This document shows positions 22,780 to 35,400 of a DNA stretch of 64,000 nucleotides, one piece after another. Where the stretch lies: contig CM035235.1 of the NCBI GenBank assembly GCA_020226215.1, forward strand, positions 39,295,457-39,359,456. The letters are read 5' to 3'. The notes under the pieces were generated by a model. That model saw nothing but the letters and a program-made list of their open reading frames with translations, was not told the DNA's origin and did not search any database. The DNA is from Sindora glabra. Taxonomy: Eukaryota; Streptophyta; Magnoliopsida; Fabales; Fabaceae. The stretch's first letter is position 1; each line of letters starts with the position of its first letter. Position numbers and translations under genes: made by a program.

Positions 22780-24000
22780 ATAATATTAAACCTCTAAAAA
22801 TGAGGGTGGTTTAGATAATCTCATGTGGAAGTTTAAAGTAGGTCATTTTAGTTTGAAAAGTGCTTACTTTTCATTAGCTAAGCATAAGTGGAATAAAGTA
22901 AGATCTAAAGGTTTGCATGGATTGGCAAGGTCCTCAATGAATTAAAACTTTTTTGTTGTAAGTTATCTAAGATAAGCTTCTTGCCAATATGTCAAGAAGC
23001 AAATGGCAAAATGTCCCACCTTTTTTCTTTGTTTACACCTCACAAACTGAAACTATTATTCATGTGCTTTGTGATTGCAGAAAAGTCATGGTTGTCTATA
23101 AGTTGCTGGTTCATCTGTTAGCCATTATAACTTTCTTCTTCTCATGCTATAAGGACTAGTTTCTTGACAACTTGCTGGGAAATTTTGAGAATGTGAATGA
23201 TGTTGATTGAAGTATCTTTGAGGTGTCACAATTTCCAAATTATAGGAGTGGTAAATTTTGGCTATTTTTTATGCAAGTCATAACCAATTAAGGCATCTTA
23301 CTCGAGCTCTCTTACAGCAAACAAGGAACATTATGAAGGCAAGCTTGGAAAATAATAAGGATAATATGCACAAGCTTCCTAACTTGAGTGTTGTAGGAAC
23401 CCTCCTCTAATAAACTAAATTTTAATTAATAAGGATGAAGTTACAAAAGAATGGCAATAATAGAGTTAAGTGTGGAGGTCTTCTCAAAGGTTCCAATGGT
23501 GAGTGGCTTTATGGATTTGCATAAGGACTTGGTTGCTGCTATGTGAGTAATGTGGAATTGTAAGGAGTTTATGAAGGCTTAAGGCTAGCCTAGTCTCTTA
23601 ATTTTTAAAATGTTATTCAAGAAAGTGATCCTTTGGCCTTGGTGTAATGATTAAACAATAAGGATGGTGCTTCCAACATGGACCTTGCTCTTTTCAAAAC
23701 AATTTGTTTATTGCTTTTAGAGAATTGGAATATTCAAGTTTAACATACTTAAAGAGAAATTAACAAATGTACTGATTGGTTGACCAATTTTGGTGCGAAT
23801 GAGGGAGGTGAGCATAGACTTTTTGATAAATTTCTTGATAAACTTCTAGCAAAATAAAAAGTCCTTTTTCTTGCTAATGTAGAGGTTTATCTTCACTAGG
23901 AAGGTTGTCTATTGAATTATTTTTATTTCCAATTGATTTATTTTTCTTTTTTAAGCTTCAGCCCCTTGGCTTTACACCAAAAAAATTATTTTTAAAAAAA
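22780..24000 (+). pseudogene. 5'-truncated LINE: zf-RVT and RNase H domains with 3' tail
   Basis: Remnant of a non-LTR retrotransposon. Near 22800-22920 it reads NLMWKFKVGHFSLKSAYFSL followed by AKHKWNKVRSKG, the start of the reverse-transcriptase zinc-binding region that follows RT in plant LINEs. A frame-broken cysteine region follows to about 23190. From about 23450 it carries an RNase H domain: NRVKCGGLLKGSNGEWLYGF, GVYEGLRLA, NNKDGASNMDLALFKTI, and CTDWLTNFGANEGGEHRLFD. The 3' end reads cccttggctttacaccaaaaaaa, a typical plant LINE tail at about 23960-23988. Stops and frameshifts make it inactive. The RT and endonuclease are absent. Confidence 0.8.
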
Positions 24001-24639
24001 TTGGAAGCAATATGTAATTAATATCAAATTGGCTTGTTAATAAGCAAGTAGAAATATTATGAAATAATATTATGATAGGATTAGCATTCCATATACATGT
24101 CAAAGTTTGCAAGCTAACCTATAATCACATTCAATTTTTATAAGTTAGACTTTAGAAATATAGATCCATCTCAATTTAGTACAAATGGATTAGATAATTT
24201 TAACTTGTAGTTTATGCGGCCATGAACCCTACAACTGACCCACTTGTTTAAATTTTTTTTGAATACATATATATAAAAACAAATTCAATTTAAGATCAAT
24301 TAAATGAATTAAAATAAGATTTTTAGTATGATTTTATTGTTAGCCTTAACTCCATTTAAAAGTAATTTTTTATGATAATAACACATTCTAGTCTTCTTAA
24401 GTTTGAGGAAAAGTCACTTATTACTTTTCAACCAAAACAGAAGAGTGGATATCATTGAAGATGAAGTTAGATTTTTATTTTATATTTGGAATCAATTATA
24501 CAAGAGGAAAATTAAATTAAATGGTTTCAAGCTTTATTATGTGAGAAAAAAATTTAAAATTAAATCCTATATCAAAATAATCTTTAATAAAGTTGGAATC
24601 AATTTTGGGAAAAATATTATATTTCTTAATGTTTAATAT
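24001..24639. other. No gene seen
   Basis: AT-rich spacer between the LINE tail and an LTR-like segment. The short ORF at 24403-24636 is lysine- and isoleucine-rich and unconvincing. Confidence 0.4.
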
Positions 24640-25763
24640 CAAAAAACTTGAGATATAAGGAAATAGAGTCGAGTGCACAATCAATTTTAAATATCCAAAG
24701 GTAATTTGAGCAGCTTGAATCAATTGCATATCAATTATAAGCTTCCAAAGAGAAATATGGGCATCACGAATTGATTGTATAATTGATTCATGCATACAAC
24801 ACAAGGCTTGGCATCCCTTGCTTCTCATTTTGAAATATCCTCCTAATAAAATCAATTACACAATTGATTCTATGCATCCGAAGCCAAAATGAGTTTCAAA
24901 TGAATCGAATGCATAATCAATTCATCATGTAATGTTTCAAAATACATAGTCAGGTGAATTGATTACACAATCAATTTATCAAGCTATTTCTTAAATTTGC
25001 GAAGCCCCGGTGAATTGATTGTACAATCGATTCATCAAACTCTGACACTTCCCTAACAACTATATTTTATGTATAATGGATTTTTAAACCTTCCAACTTC
25101 TATATAAAGCCTTGAACTTGATTTCAAAATATAAGAAAAGGCTTCCACTATTAAATAAACACAAAAACACTAATACCTTTTGTCATCTATCTTTCAAGTC
25201 CCTTAAACTCACAAGATCAAAATTGCTCTCCTTAATTCTTCGTTGTGGATTTCAGAACACTCATTTATTGTGTTTTAGGATGAAATATCCCTAAGATATT
25301 CAAAAGTGTGAAATCTCTTACTAGAATAGTCTTTGAGAGAGGAATTTTAAAGGGATTGGACAAAATTAAAAAACTGTACTAAGGTTTCTTCAAGTACCCT
25401 TACAAACTTGAAAAATAGTGGATTTTATTTTCAAATCCAAGTCAAATAGGCTTGGTTGTGGTTATACTACTTAGAATGTTGGATCTTCAAAATCGAACTG
25501 CTATAAATCATTACATTTAATTCTCTCTATATCTATCTCTTTATTTATCTGCATCATACTTTGTTTTTCTAGTTGAAGTTGTGAATTTGTTATACTTGAT
25601 TAATTCAATCTTGATCATCATTGTGAATAATCATTAGTCTCTTGTTTCCAACTATCAATTGATTGTTGAAGCTTTTTTTTTTTCAAACTAATTAAATTAT
25701 TTTAATACGAGTAAAATTCTAAACCCAATTCGCCCTCTCTTTTTAGTAAGATCCTGAGTAACA
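24640..25763 (+). repeat. LTR of a SIRE/Maximus-type copia element, probably solo
   Basis: Contains many copies of the gaattgattacacaatcaat type of motif, for example near 24957, 25014 and 24852. These repeated imperfect palindromes are characteristic of SIRE-like LTRs. Downstream come a pyrimidine-rich ctctctatatctatctcttt and the terminal cccaattcgccctctc... ending gagtaaca at 25763. The same order of landmarks is found at 34.1-36.77 kb. The left end is unclear and no internal region is attached. Confidence 0.5.
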
Positions 25764-27318
25764 TGATTTTATAAAAGTATAGTGCTATCATATTATATTT
25801 ATAAAGGATATAATATATTTTAATATCTTTAGATATTTATTCAAATTTTTTATTTTTTATGTATTTTATTTTTAATTTTATTTTTTATATGTAGATAGAA
25901 TGGCTTGCAGGTTTGTGCAATTCATATCAGTATCGAATTGTACATTATAAAGAAAATAAGTCCATTTTTTATTTTTATTGGATGCACGTCAATGAAACCC
26001 TTTATTAAGCTCCAATAAGACAATTAAATAAGATATTTTTTTATTAACATAATAACATCAAGTTTTCATTGCAACCAGCGCTATTGAATTTATTATTTTC
26101 CTTTTGGTACCAACAACTAAGAATTGTTTTTCTCTGCTTAAAACTAAATCATAAGCTAGTTGCTTGAAAGGATTGCGATGATCACTAGACTGGAGTCTGT
26201 TATTCTTAAATATACTAAAACCAGCTGTTACCCCATTGATGCAAGGATCCATGTATAGAATAATTTTTTATTTACTTGATAATAATCGTATGAAAAAGAA
26301 GATATTTTAACTATTTGCAACAAATTTTCAAAAAAATTTAATGCAACTTTTATAAAAAAATTTATCTATTTATTTTACACAAAATCTGTTTAACTAACAA
26401 TTTTTATGAGAAGAAATTACAATTTTCTTTGTTGTATAAATTACAAAGTTTTATATGAAAAGTTTTAAATTTTATAATATTTACATTAAACTTGAATAAA
26501 AACTTGCAAATGCTTTTAAATACTATGCAAAAGCCGATTATTTTATAAAAAGATGTAAAAATCAGAGCTGAAAATTTTTCAAAATAGAATAACTTTGTTA
26601 AAAGAAGGCAAGAGAGAAAGATACGGGGCAAAACTCCATTTTCTATGCCAACACCATGCCACTGTGTAATTTTGCTCATATTCATTTAATTTATTATATT
26701 TTTAAGTATTATAATTTGCCAGCATATATTTTCTTTCATTATTACTATGTTCATTTAAACTTTTTTTCCATTCAATTGTTAATAAAAAATTTTGTAATAT
26801 ATGAGTTAAGTAAAATCAAATAAAATCAGGCACAAGTAAAATATAATTTTCTTATATTATGTGAATTAATGCCAACAATTCTCAACAAAAATTAAAATAT
26901 ATTATTCTTCCCTCCCTATTTTAATAATACACCTTAATCGAGGAAAAAAATTAAATCTAATACAATAGACGGCATGTCTATAAAAAATAAACTAAAATAT
27001 TCTATTGTTAATAATTTTGTAAAGTATATAAAAATAAGATATAGCTCACTGATATAAATTAAGAAAATATAGTTAATATTTTTCTTCAATTTCATTTGAA
27101 AATTCTGAACAATAATTCACATAAATATGAAAAACTATAACTTAATTACGCTTTTATGACTTTCTTTAAATTCATTTAACTCATTTGACCGGAAAAAAAT
27201 GTTAACTAGATAAAATATTAATACTAGAAATCGTGTGCATGTAAGGATGAGGCGTAATTATCACAAGAAAGTATTAACTAAATTTGAAGTGAAACCCAGA
27301 AAACTACCTCAAAATCTT
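25764..27318. other. Intergenic, no gene recognised
   Basis: AT-rich. A 64-codon minus-strand open stretch at 26058-26252 (MDPCINGVTAGFSIF...) has less biased composition than its surroundings but no motif I recognise and no visible exon partners. The rest is low complexity. Confidence 0.4.
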
Positions 27319-27663
27319 TTAACTTGAGTTTGAAGGTGTAATCTTTATAACAAGCCCCGGAAAAACATCATCTGGATCATGAATATGAGGATTCTTCTCC
27401 ACTATAAAAGGATCACCGCACTTTACGCCGATTGCGTGAAGAGTTTCGCCTTCGCCCACCACGTAGATTTCGTCGCACGGCCGCTGCGACAAGAGCTGGC
27501 TGCCTCTGAAGCCGACGACGGCGTTCGGCAGTAGAGAGGCGTATCGGAATATTGTTAGCAATATCAGAGCGACCAGCCCAAAGGCACAGTACCAGGAGAC
27601 TGCATCGGATAAGGCTTCTGAGATTTTTAAGGTTTTTGGATTCTTCCTCGGACTCAGAGCCAT
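27319..27663 (-). CDS. Short LysM-domain protein with N-terminal membrane segment
   Basis: Single-exon gene for a 114-aa protein. The first ATG is at 27663-27661 (MALSPRKNP), and the open frame extends only four codons further upstream without another ATG. Residues 24-41 are hydrophobic (WYCAFGLVALILLTIFRY), a probable membrane anchor or uncleaved signal. The C-terminal half is a LysM-type domain: CDEIYVVGEGETLHAIGVKC followed by GDPFIVEKNPHIHDPDDVF then PGLVIKI. LysM domains bind N-acetylglucosamine-containing glycans, but this short plant subfamily has no kinase and its function is not established. The domain's GC-rich codons contrast with the AT-rich surroundings, which supports a real gene under selection. 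It lies 1.7 kb downstream of the ZFWD gene on the same strand. Confidence 0.9.
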   Translation of the reverse strand: MALSPRKNPKTLKISEALSDAVSWYCAFGLVALILLTIFRYASLLPNAVVGFRGSQLLSQRPCDEIYVVGEGETLHAIGVKCGDPFIVEKNPHIHDPDDVFPGLVIKITPSNSS

Positions 27664-29343
27664 GAATTCAATCACTTAAAGATGGAGTGAAAGAGTTGTG
27701 CAGAGATGTGAGCTCCACGCTAGCACTATATCTGAATTGTGAGTAATAAAATTGAAGAATTAATTATTAAATATTTTTCCAGGAAGAAGGAAAAAGGAGA
27801 CTGAGATGAGCATGATAAATGGTGGAAGGGAGAGTAAGGACCAGTTTTGGCGGTTTTTTGAGAAATGGGAGGAGTTCGAGGCCGAAGAAAATGGCCAATA
27901 TGAAATAACGTGATCCTGCCTTCCTGTTTTGAACTGAGGAAATAAAGTAATATTTTTTTTATTTTGGTAAGGAGAAGAGCCTTATTTTAACATGAAAAAC
28001 AAACGGGCGACTTCAGTGCATTGGTTGTATTGATATACTATTAATTTAGGCTGTTAAATTTTATTCATCCTATATAATACTCTATAGATGAATGATGAAG
28101 TATAATAGTGGTGTGATACACTACCATAATTAATATACCACAATCATTATGAAAATGATATTTTATTTTGGTACACAGAAAAGAAACAGTATTCTTTTCT
28201 TCTCCTTTTGATGATAGTAAGAACACAAAACACCTAATACACGTGAAATAAGGAAGAGTTCAACGTTCGATATCATTTTATCATAAAAATCATTTTGTTT
28301 TGATCTTCCTTTGGACTGTGACGTCTAAGAAATCCTGTTCTTGGAGTGAAAATTGCCTCCTAAAATTTAAAATCCCGTCTAACGTGACATGAAAATAGCT
28401 GACTTATTAAATACAATAATACCATTGAGATTTTGCTAGTGTAATTTGAAAAATAATTTCCATTCTAAAATGACTTTTTTTTTATAGGCCGGTCAGGAGT
28501 TGGGTGGAACAAAAAGTGAACGCAAACATAAGAAGTGCGAGCAGGCAAGAAATCAAGGTATTTAAATTGTTTTTCTTGAAGCCCGTACCTGACTTTGTAT
28601 GTTGCTTCAGGACTTGATAATTAATGAAGAATAAATCATAATGGAAGAACCAGGAAGATAAGGAGACTTAATTTTGTACATGGTGGGCTCCCGACGAGTA
28701 TGCAGTCACAATTTGAGTGGATTATAGGTGCTTCAATCCCACACCCACACGCACACCCGCCCGCACACAAAGCATGGTATTAAAAAAAATAAATGAAAAA
28801 ATAAAAGCCTTTGGTAGAGACACAAGAACTGCATGCATCAATGCCAGACTCATACTGTCATAGTTTGCCATTGGTAGAACTTTACATGTCATATTTGACC
28901 CGGATGTGATAATTGAAATAGACACACACTAATGGCAATTAAAGAGAGAACAAGAGTGGATCACACTAATTTAATGATGAAACCACTGTCCAGAAAGTAC
29001 CACTTCTGCTAATTTCCACACTAATCTGTATGCCCTCCTTTTTTTTTGCTTAATTTACAAATTACAGACTTAGTTTCGTTTCCCTTACAGTCGTTGAAAA
29101 CATTGAACAAGAACTTAATGTGATGTACTGCAGGAAATTCGTTTTTGATGTATCCAACTTTAAATCAGGCAATTGCTCTTGCTAATTCTACAACCAGATG
29201 AAGAAAAACAAAATGAAGAAAAGAGGAAATTTCGGAATAATTACATTCAATGATAGATTCCTCTCAATAATAATCCATCAATAATCCTTCCAAGGAGGAA
29301 GATCTATAGATAATCTATATATACAGGGTTGTGGGAGGAAATA
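27664..29343. other. Intergenic region between LysM and ZFWD genes
   Basis: Should contain the LysM promoter (just above 27663) and the ZFWD 3' UTR (just below 29344). No other gene is visible. A CA-rich stretch (acacccacacgcacacccgc) lies at 28739-28768. The ORF at 28722-28925 overlaps that repeat and is not credible. Confidence 0.6.
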
Positions 29344-32193
29344 TTATACTTTGATAAAAGATTCTACTCCAACTTTGGGCTGCTCCAACCATTTCCAAGC
29401 CGTTACCAAGCCAGTGCCATCTCCGGTGAAAAAGAGCCCTCCAGGGCCTACTTCGATTGTTCCAACTTGTTGTCTTGCAAACAGTCGACCCCTCTCAGAA
29501 AATCTGATAGAACAGACAGAGTCACGTATTGCAATGGCAGGGTAATGATACTATAGAAATATTACAAGATAACAAGTCTACTCACGATGGCAACTCGTAT
29601 AGGCGGACTGAATTGTCATAACACGAGCAAAATAAGATTGGTTTTTCTGCTGCGTCTGTCATCCCGCACAGTGCTAGAACACCCTGCAATAAAACAAATA
29701 TGCAAATCAATTTGCAGATTGAACCTACTACATGACCGTGAAATGCACACAACAGCTTCTGGATGCAAATTCTCAAACCCACCCCCGCCCCTTTTTTGAA
29801 CAAGTACTTAAAAACAGAAATTATATCATGCCAATTTTTCAATATCCCCAATCAGACCACAATGGTCTTATGGATTTCAAAGCATTTTATCTCCAGCCAT
29901 TATTATATTGGGCAATTAAGCTGAGTACTCTGTAACACAAAGATTAAAATTAGAATTGCAACAATATTCAGACACAAACTATAAAATGATAAGAGGATCA
30001 ATCCCTGTGAAGAAATATCAATTTTCTTAAAAAGAAATTTACATAAACATCCATCATTTTTTTTTTTTGGGGGTGAGGGGGGGAGGGGGTATAGAACCAA
30101 AGTTACATCAGTAGCCCACTGACGATTATAGAAAGCATAGGGAGTTCTAGCATACTTCCAGGTGCAAATCATATTTGAACCAGAAATAAAACCCAAATTA
30201 CTCATGCATACACAACTAGTGTAGCCAAATAACTTACATTCTCTTCTTGACGTGTGTATGTTACTTCCAAAGGGCCCTCTTCAGTAGCAGCCCAGACCTT
30301 CACCGTGCTGTCTAGTGAACTAGATAATAAATATTGGTCCCAGCATATAAGGGATGTCACTACACCCGTATGCCCCTTCAGTGTCATTTTACACTGCAAT
30401 GTATCGAGGTCCCACACCTATCAAAAACAATGAGAAGTTATTTCACAAATCCAAGGTCAATTGTGAAAGCAGCAGCAGTAATGCCTAGTGAAACTAACAA
30501 CCTAACATTCATGTTAATGAGTACAATTTTGTATACAGATTCTCAGACTGCCATTTAAATGTATGGCCATTATCATGAAATGTAATCAGCTAAATCTAAA
30601 TAGAGAAGTTGCCTATCATCAAAAAGGGGGAAAAAAAATTCTGGGAGGGGTGCAGTATCATCTAAAAATACCAGTACCAATTTTGAATTCACAGTCACAG
30701 AAGTACCTTTATTGTATGGTCCATGGAACCTGAGTACAGCATCTTGCCTCCAACTGCTAGGCAAACCACAGCTCTAGTGTGGTCAATCAGTGATGCAACC
30801 AGTTCAAAAGGGGACTGAGTATCAGAACTGCCTCTCCATGCAGAAATAACACCATCCTGCAATTCACAAGAGCAATGATACTTCATTGGCAAACTGATGT
30901 AACAGGGAAATAAACAAATGGCTGTGAACATAGCCTGATTAAAGAAGTCAGCTATTCAGTTACTGACATATATCAGAGAAACTAAACTATAAACGACTGT
31001 AGATACCTGGGCTCCAGCGAAAAGTGTATCATTGCCAGTCACCATGGCATGGACTAGCCCCTTAGGTCCATTTAGAGTAAATTCATCACCAGTGCAAACG
31101 TTCCAAGCCTTCAAAACAACCACAACCCAACAATAAGCTTACAAGTGTTATAGCCTCATGCTTAGGCCATGCAATTGAGAAGGAAAAAAAAAAAAAGTTT
31201 TCAACATGGATTAAAATATGCACTTACTTTTACAGTATTTTCCACACCTACAAAAACCCATGGGCCCTCACTGATCAAAGACCTAATTTCACAACCAATC
31301 TTGGTCTTGTTGACGCATTGACCACTATGGCAGTCCCATAAACAAACTTCCCCATCAGTGCTGGAGGAATATAGTTTATCTGATCCAAAAGGAAGAGCAA
31401 TTCCAGTAATAACCTGTTGTAAACAGTTTAGCTCAATTAATTGTTGAAAGATGTTAAAAAAAAAGAAGAAGAAGAAGAAGAAAGGGGTACACACGACTTC
31501 CATTCACATTACAGGAAACATGAAGGGAGAAAAGAGTTTAAGACCAGCCATCGATTATCTTGATCGATTTATGCAACAATATCATAACTAAAATGCTGTC
31601 TATATTTCCCAAACTCAACAGCATGAATTGTCTTTATGATGCTCTAAAATGATATAAAGATTCTGTCAAAGGTAAATTCTACCAAATCCCAAATTTAGTC
31701 AAATTGCGATAAATCATATTTACAATTGTGTAATAGCAGTACAGTAACAGAAGCTAAATCATATAAAAAAAATATGTAAATTTATTATATCCAGTACCTT
31801 CTTGTGTTCTTTCAGTTTTGCTAGTGATGAAAACCCATCCCCAGAAAACCATGAATGTAACTTCCAGCACTTATCACCACGTACACAATTGCCATTCATC
31901 CAATATTTACAAACAGTTGTTGACGACTTCATAGTTGACTTTGCGGTGCTTGCTCCACCTCCACTCTTTTTTACCGCTACTTTTTTCATGTTATTGAAAC
32001 AGGTTTTCTCCAAAATGGACTGGGACTGCTTTAAATCATGACGAGCAGTAGTTGGATAATAACGGGCCTTAGATGATAAATGTGCTCCTCCATGCAAAAA
32101 CCTACAAGGGTTTCTGTTGCATCTCCCAGCAAGCCAATATGCACAGGTTTCCCCACTGATACGTTCAGCTCTTCTCACAGTATTTGTAGTCAT
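29344..32193 (-). CDS. CCCH zinc finger-WD40 protein (ZFWD family), eight-exon gene
   Basis: Encodes 423 aa. Coding exons on minus: 32193-31798, 31413-31228, 31108-31007, 30856-30707, 30417-30238, 29683-29586 and 29503-29344 (TAA 29346-29344). All introns are GT-AG. Only the last two coding exons meet in mid-codon. Two CCCH fingers come first: C17-x7-C25-x4-C30-x3-H34 and C95-x7-C103-x5-C109-x3-H113. Seven-bladed WD40-type repeats follow from about residue 133: SDKLYSSSTDGEVCLWDCHS, then MLYSGSMDHTIKVWDLDTLQ, YLLSSSLDSTVKVWAA, and a closing FFTGDGTGLVTAWKW. The fingers suggest RNA binding and the propeller suggests protein contacts. The length fits the family (about 430 aa). No stops or frameshifts are seen. 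This matches plant ZFWD proteins (Arabidopsis ZFWD1-4); I leave the symbol blank because orthology is not proven. Confidence 0.95.
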
Positions 32194-32194
32194 A

Positions 32195-32856
32195 CTATAA
32201 AACAGATACCAATGATCTCCCAAATCAGGCACTTAGTTCAATGATAACAAGTTCTCGATTACTCATGCTTCTTTCCTTTAGCTCCAAGGGTAAGGCAGAT
32301 AGCACGAGTATGAGCAATATATAATAATAATACAGATCGTGGATCTCTAAAATGCCTAATCATACACTAAAGACCAACATACAACAGAATTACAGCAGAT
32401 CATCTTGATCGAGGAACGTGGTCAGGTCATCAAACTTGTAATCCATGACCGAAGGGCATGAAAACCAAGTGATTGACACTGTTCCGATACCAGAGCCACA
32501 AAATTACATCATAACATATTATCCGAAGAACGCTCAAACGATCGATCAAATCGAAAACCCATGAAAGAGCCAGTGAGATACTCAATCATAGATCCATCCG
32601 AATTAATCCGATACCCATCACCCAAAACCCAAATAACTAATCACTGATCCTTCGGAAAAGCCATAAACTAAAACTAATCCATTAAAAAACCCTAATTTCC
32701 ACCAGCTTTTTGCATAAAATCTGACTATCGTCAATTCATTCGAAGTGAACTTAGAGCCTCGGAGATCCACGGATTGTAGATCACTGATCATCGAATAAAA
32801 CAAACCCTTAAACATCCTTCGATTCAAAGAGAAACGCGCACGAAGAAGAAGCAAAC
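32195..32856 (-). other. 5'UTR intron of the ZFWD gene
   Basis: The predicted donor is CAG/GTTTGC at 32856-32855 and the acceptor TTTATAG at 32196-32195, one base before the ATG. The 662-bp interval has stops in every frame on the minus strand and no alternative coding exon that I can see. Confidence 0.6.
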
Positions 32857-33020
32857 CTGAGTATGATCAAATCGACGACCCTGCAAAAATCTTCCGATAC
32901 AAAGAGAGAGAGAGAGAGATAAGATGTGATCAAAGAAGCTGGAGAATGATGCGCAAAGTAGGGTTTCGAATAGAGAGAAAACTCTATAACGGAACTTGGG
33001 AGAGTTGCTAGATGAACCAA
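32857..33020 (-). other. 5'UTR exon of the ZFWD gene
   Basis: Predicted leader from about 30 bp below the TATA box to the donor at 32857. On the sense strand it has no ATG and contains a (CT)n run (32902-32919), common in plant 5' leaders. Its upstream limit is inferred from the TATA position. Confidence 0.6.
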
Positions 33021-33042
33021 GAGACACGGTTGTTGAGAAGTA

Positions 33043-33050
33043 TATTTATA
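33043..33050 (-). promoter_or_regulatory. TATA box of the ZFWD gene
   Basis: The minus strand reads CCTATAAATATAC, a strong plant TATA element, about 30 bp above the expected transcription start and upstream of an ATG-free, CT-rich leader. Confidence 0.65.
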
Positions 33051-34102
33051 GGCTGAGACAGCGATAGGCTTCGTCGGTGTTTTGTTCACGTACGTTTGGG
33101 AAGAAGGGTTCCAATTCCAATTTCTGTTAAATTCAACTTCCGCAAATCGATTTTTCAATTTTTGAAATTAATAATCAGAAGAAAATACAAATATTATAAA
33201 CATACTATAAAACTATACTATTATTAGTTTAGTTTACAAGAAAATCTCTCCATAAGCGAACTAAATTTATATTAAAACTGTTAAAAATAATAATAAGTGG
33301 CTCATATATTTTTTATTTTTTAAATTATATTGTTAGTATGCTCAATCTTTTAAAAATTTCATAAAATTATTTGTAAGTTTTAAAATTTTAAAGAGTTATC
33401 TGAAACTACGCATATTTCAAAGAATTTATTTATATTTTTCGTAATAATTAATAACATCTTGATAAATCTTTGAATTATTTTCAGTTTTAGCTTGATTAAT
33501 TATCTTTTTTGTAATGTTATTCTAGTTACTGATACTTGATTTGTCGACGTTTTGATCGGTATAAATAATAAAAATTTACAAGAGTGAAATTTGGGGGGAA
33601 AAAAATATCGAAGAAGTTAAAATAAAATTTACTAACAATTTATACTATTAGTTTTTGAGAGAATAAATATGATTTAAAAAATAAAATGTTTTTATGAACT
33701 TTTTCCAACTCCGGGTAAGTAAAGCCACATCAATCGGCAGCCAAGGTTCGCCATTGAAAATTCTTGAATATATTGCTTTCGTTTATATCTGAAGACTAAT
33801 TTATCCCTAGGCTTGAGGTATTGAATATTGGAAACCACCGTGACATTTTGGTTTACATTTAATCCAAATGTGAGTCATTACTTAGTACGATGAAACACGC
33901 TTCACAGAATTCGATGCATGATCACAATAATGCATAAGTTGTGTGCTAGTAAGCTCAGTAAGGAGTGTTAGGCCCGGGGTTGAAGGTAAATAATGGTGGA
34001 TCATTATTGTGTTGATTAGATTAAGGCAAGGAATAGTACGTAAAATGAAGAGAGGTCATTTTTATTGAAATATACAAACTATTAATCCTAACTTTAATAT
34101 TA
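33051..34102. other. Upstream region of the ZFWD gene, no gene seen
   Basis: The proximal part (to about 33150) is the ZFWD promoter. Beyond that it is AT-rich without recognisable coding or repeat structure, up to the LTR at 34103. Confidence 0.5.
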
Positions 34103-34556
34103 TGAGTTTTGATAATGACAAATAAGTATTACAATAATATTAATTATATATCTTATACTAAAGTGATATATATTGTACAAGTTTTTAATAAATATACTAT
34201 ATTGTGGTTGATGCATATATATGATATAATAATTATATATATTCTTGTACTAATTTGTTATACATTTTATATATGAATCATATATATCAATATATTGATA
34301 TGTTATATTGGACTAATTATATGAATTGTAAAGTTTATAAATTTTTATATAAGAAACTCTAATAAGTAAAATGAGAATTAACATTTAAGTAAAGAAATGG
34401 AAGATTATATTATGCACAACTCAAGAACAAGAAAGTAAAGTTCAAAAAAAAAAATATGATTCAAGTATTGAAGGATAACAAAATTCATGTTTTGAAAGTT
34501 TAGAAATATTAAGAAAAGTCTAAGATTTTATTAATATAATTTTTCATTTTATACTT

Positions 34557-34908
34557 AAACTTTCTTGTAAAATAGAGCTTTTGATAATATAGAATTCAAA
34601 TATAAAATTTTAACTTGATCAAAATATCATAAAAAAATAGCTCACAATCATGTTTTTATAAAATAACTTATGAAACACTTAAATGGGATGAGTTTTTGTG
34701 TTTTTCGATTTTGATATAGAACCCTAAACCCCAAACTTTCTTGTAAAATAGAGTTTTTTATGATATAGAAGTTAAATATATTTTTAAAATTTTAACTTGA
34801 TCAAAATATCATAAAAAATAGCTAACAATCATATTTTTATAAAATAGCTTATGAAACACTTAAATGGGATGAGTTTTTGTGTTTTTCAATTTTAATCTTT
34901 AGTTGCTC
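34557..34908 (+). repeat. 176-bp tandem duplication inside the LTR
   Basis: Two copies beginning aaactttcttgtaaaatag at 34557 and 34733. Both run through aacttgatcaaaatatcat and acttaaatgggatgagtttt, with few differences. Confidence 0.85.
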
Positions 34909-35400
34909 TTTTAATCATATCTCATAAAATATTTGTGATTGATTGTAAAAAAATTTTCATATGAAAATAAACTCAAATAAATTTTCATAGACTAGTCATT
35001 TGTTTAAATTTATCAACATATAAAAGAGTTATGAATTTTTTAAGTTGAATCTAAAAATCAATTTTATGCCTTCCAATGTTTTTTAACATTTGCTCATTAT
35101 TTTGACCATATCTCAAAAACTACAAAAGATGTGAGCATGAAACTTTTTTTATGTGAAAATAGATTCAAATATCTTTCAATGGACAAGTAATTACTTAAAA
35201 TGATTAAAATATGAAAGAGTTATAAATTTTATAAATTAAGTCTCAAAATTAGATTTTTACAATTCACTCTTTCTAACATTTACTCATTGTTTTAATCATA
35301 TATCAAAAACTACATAAGATATGAGTACTTTCCAACAATAACTTGTTTGCTTAAAACAAACTTAAAATGAAGAAGTTATGACCTTTTAAAATTGAGTTTA
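34909..35400 (+). repeat. About 185-bp unit repeated three times inside the LTR
   Basis: Diverged units share t..tcattattttgaccatatc, tcaaaaactacaaaagat, and aaaatatgaaagagttat. They begin near 34905, 35077 and 35270. Confidence 0.6.

Noticed and set aside
26058..26252. 64-codon minus-strand ORF as a gene
   Set aside because: No recognised motif, no exon context and no promoter evidence. Kept only as a remark in the intergenic entry.
28739..28770. CA-rich stretch as a functional element
   Set aside because: Short, imperfect dinucleotide repeat with no further support.
29329..32041. Plus-strand ORFs across the ZFWD gene
   Set aside because: They are shadows of coding exons or cross intron boundaries. 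The minus-strand gene with seven in-frame coding exons explains the region.
32618..33158. Minus-strand ORFs above the ZFWD ATG as an N-terminal extension
   Set aside because: They begin at non-ATG codons, cross the TATA box, and joining 32857 to 32194 puts them out of frame with the zinc-finger exon.
34720..34735. accctaaaccccaaac as an interstitial telomere repeat
   Set aside because: Only about one and a half units, inside a tandem-duplicated LTR. Chance is likely.
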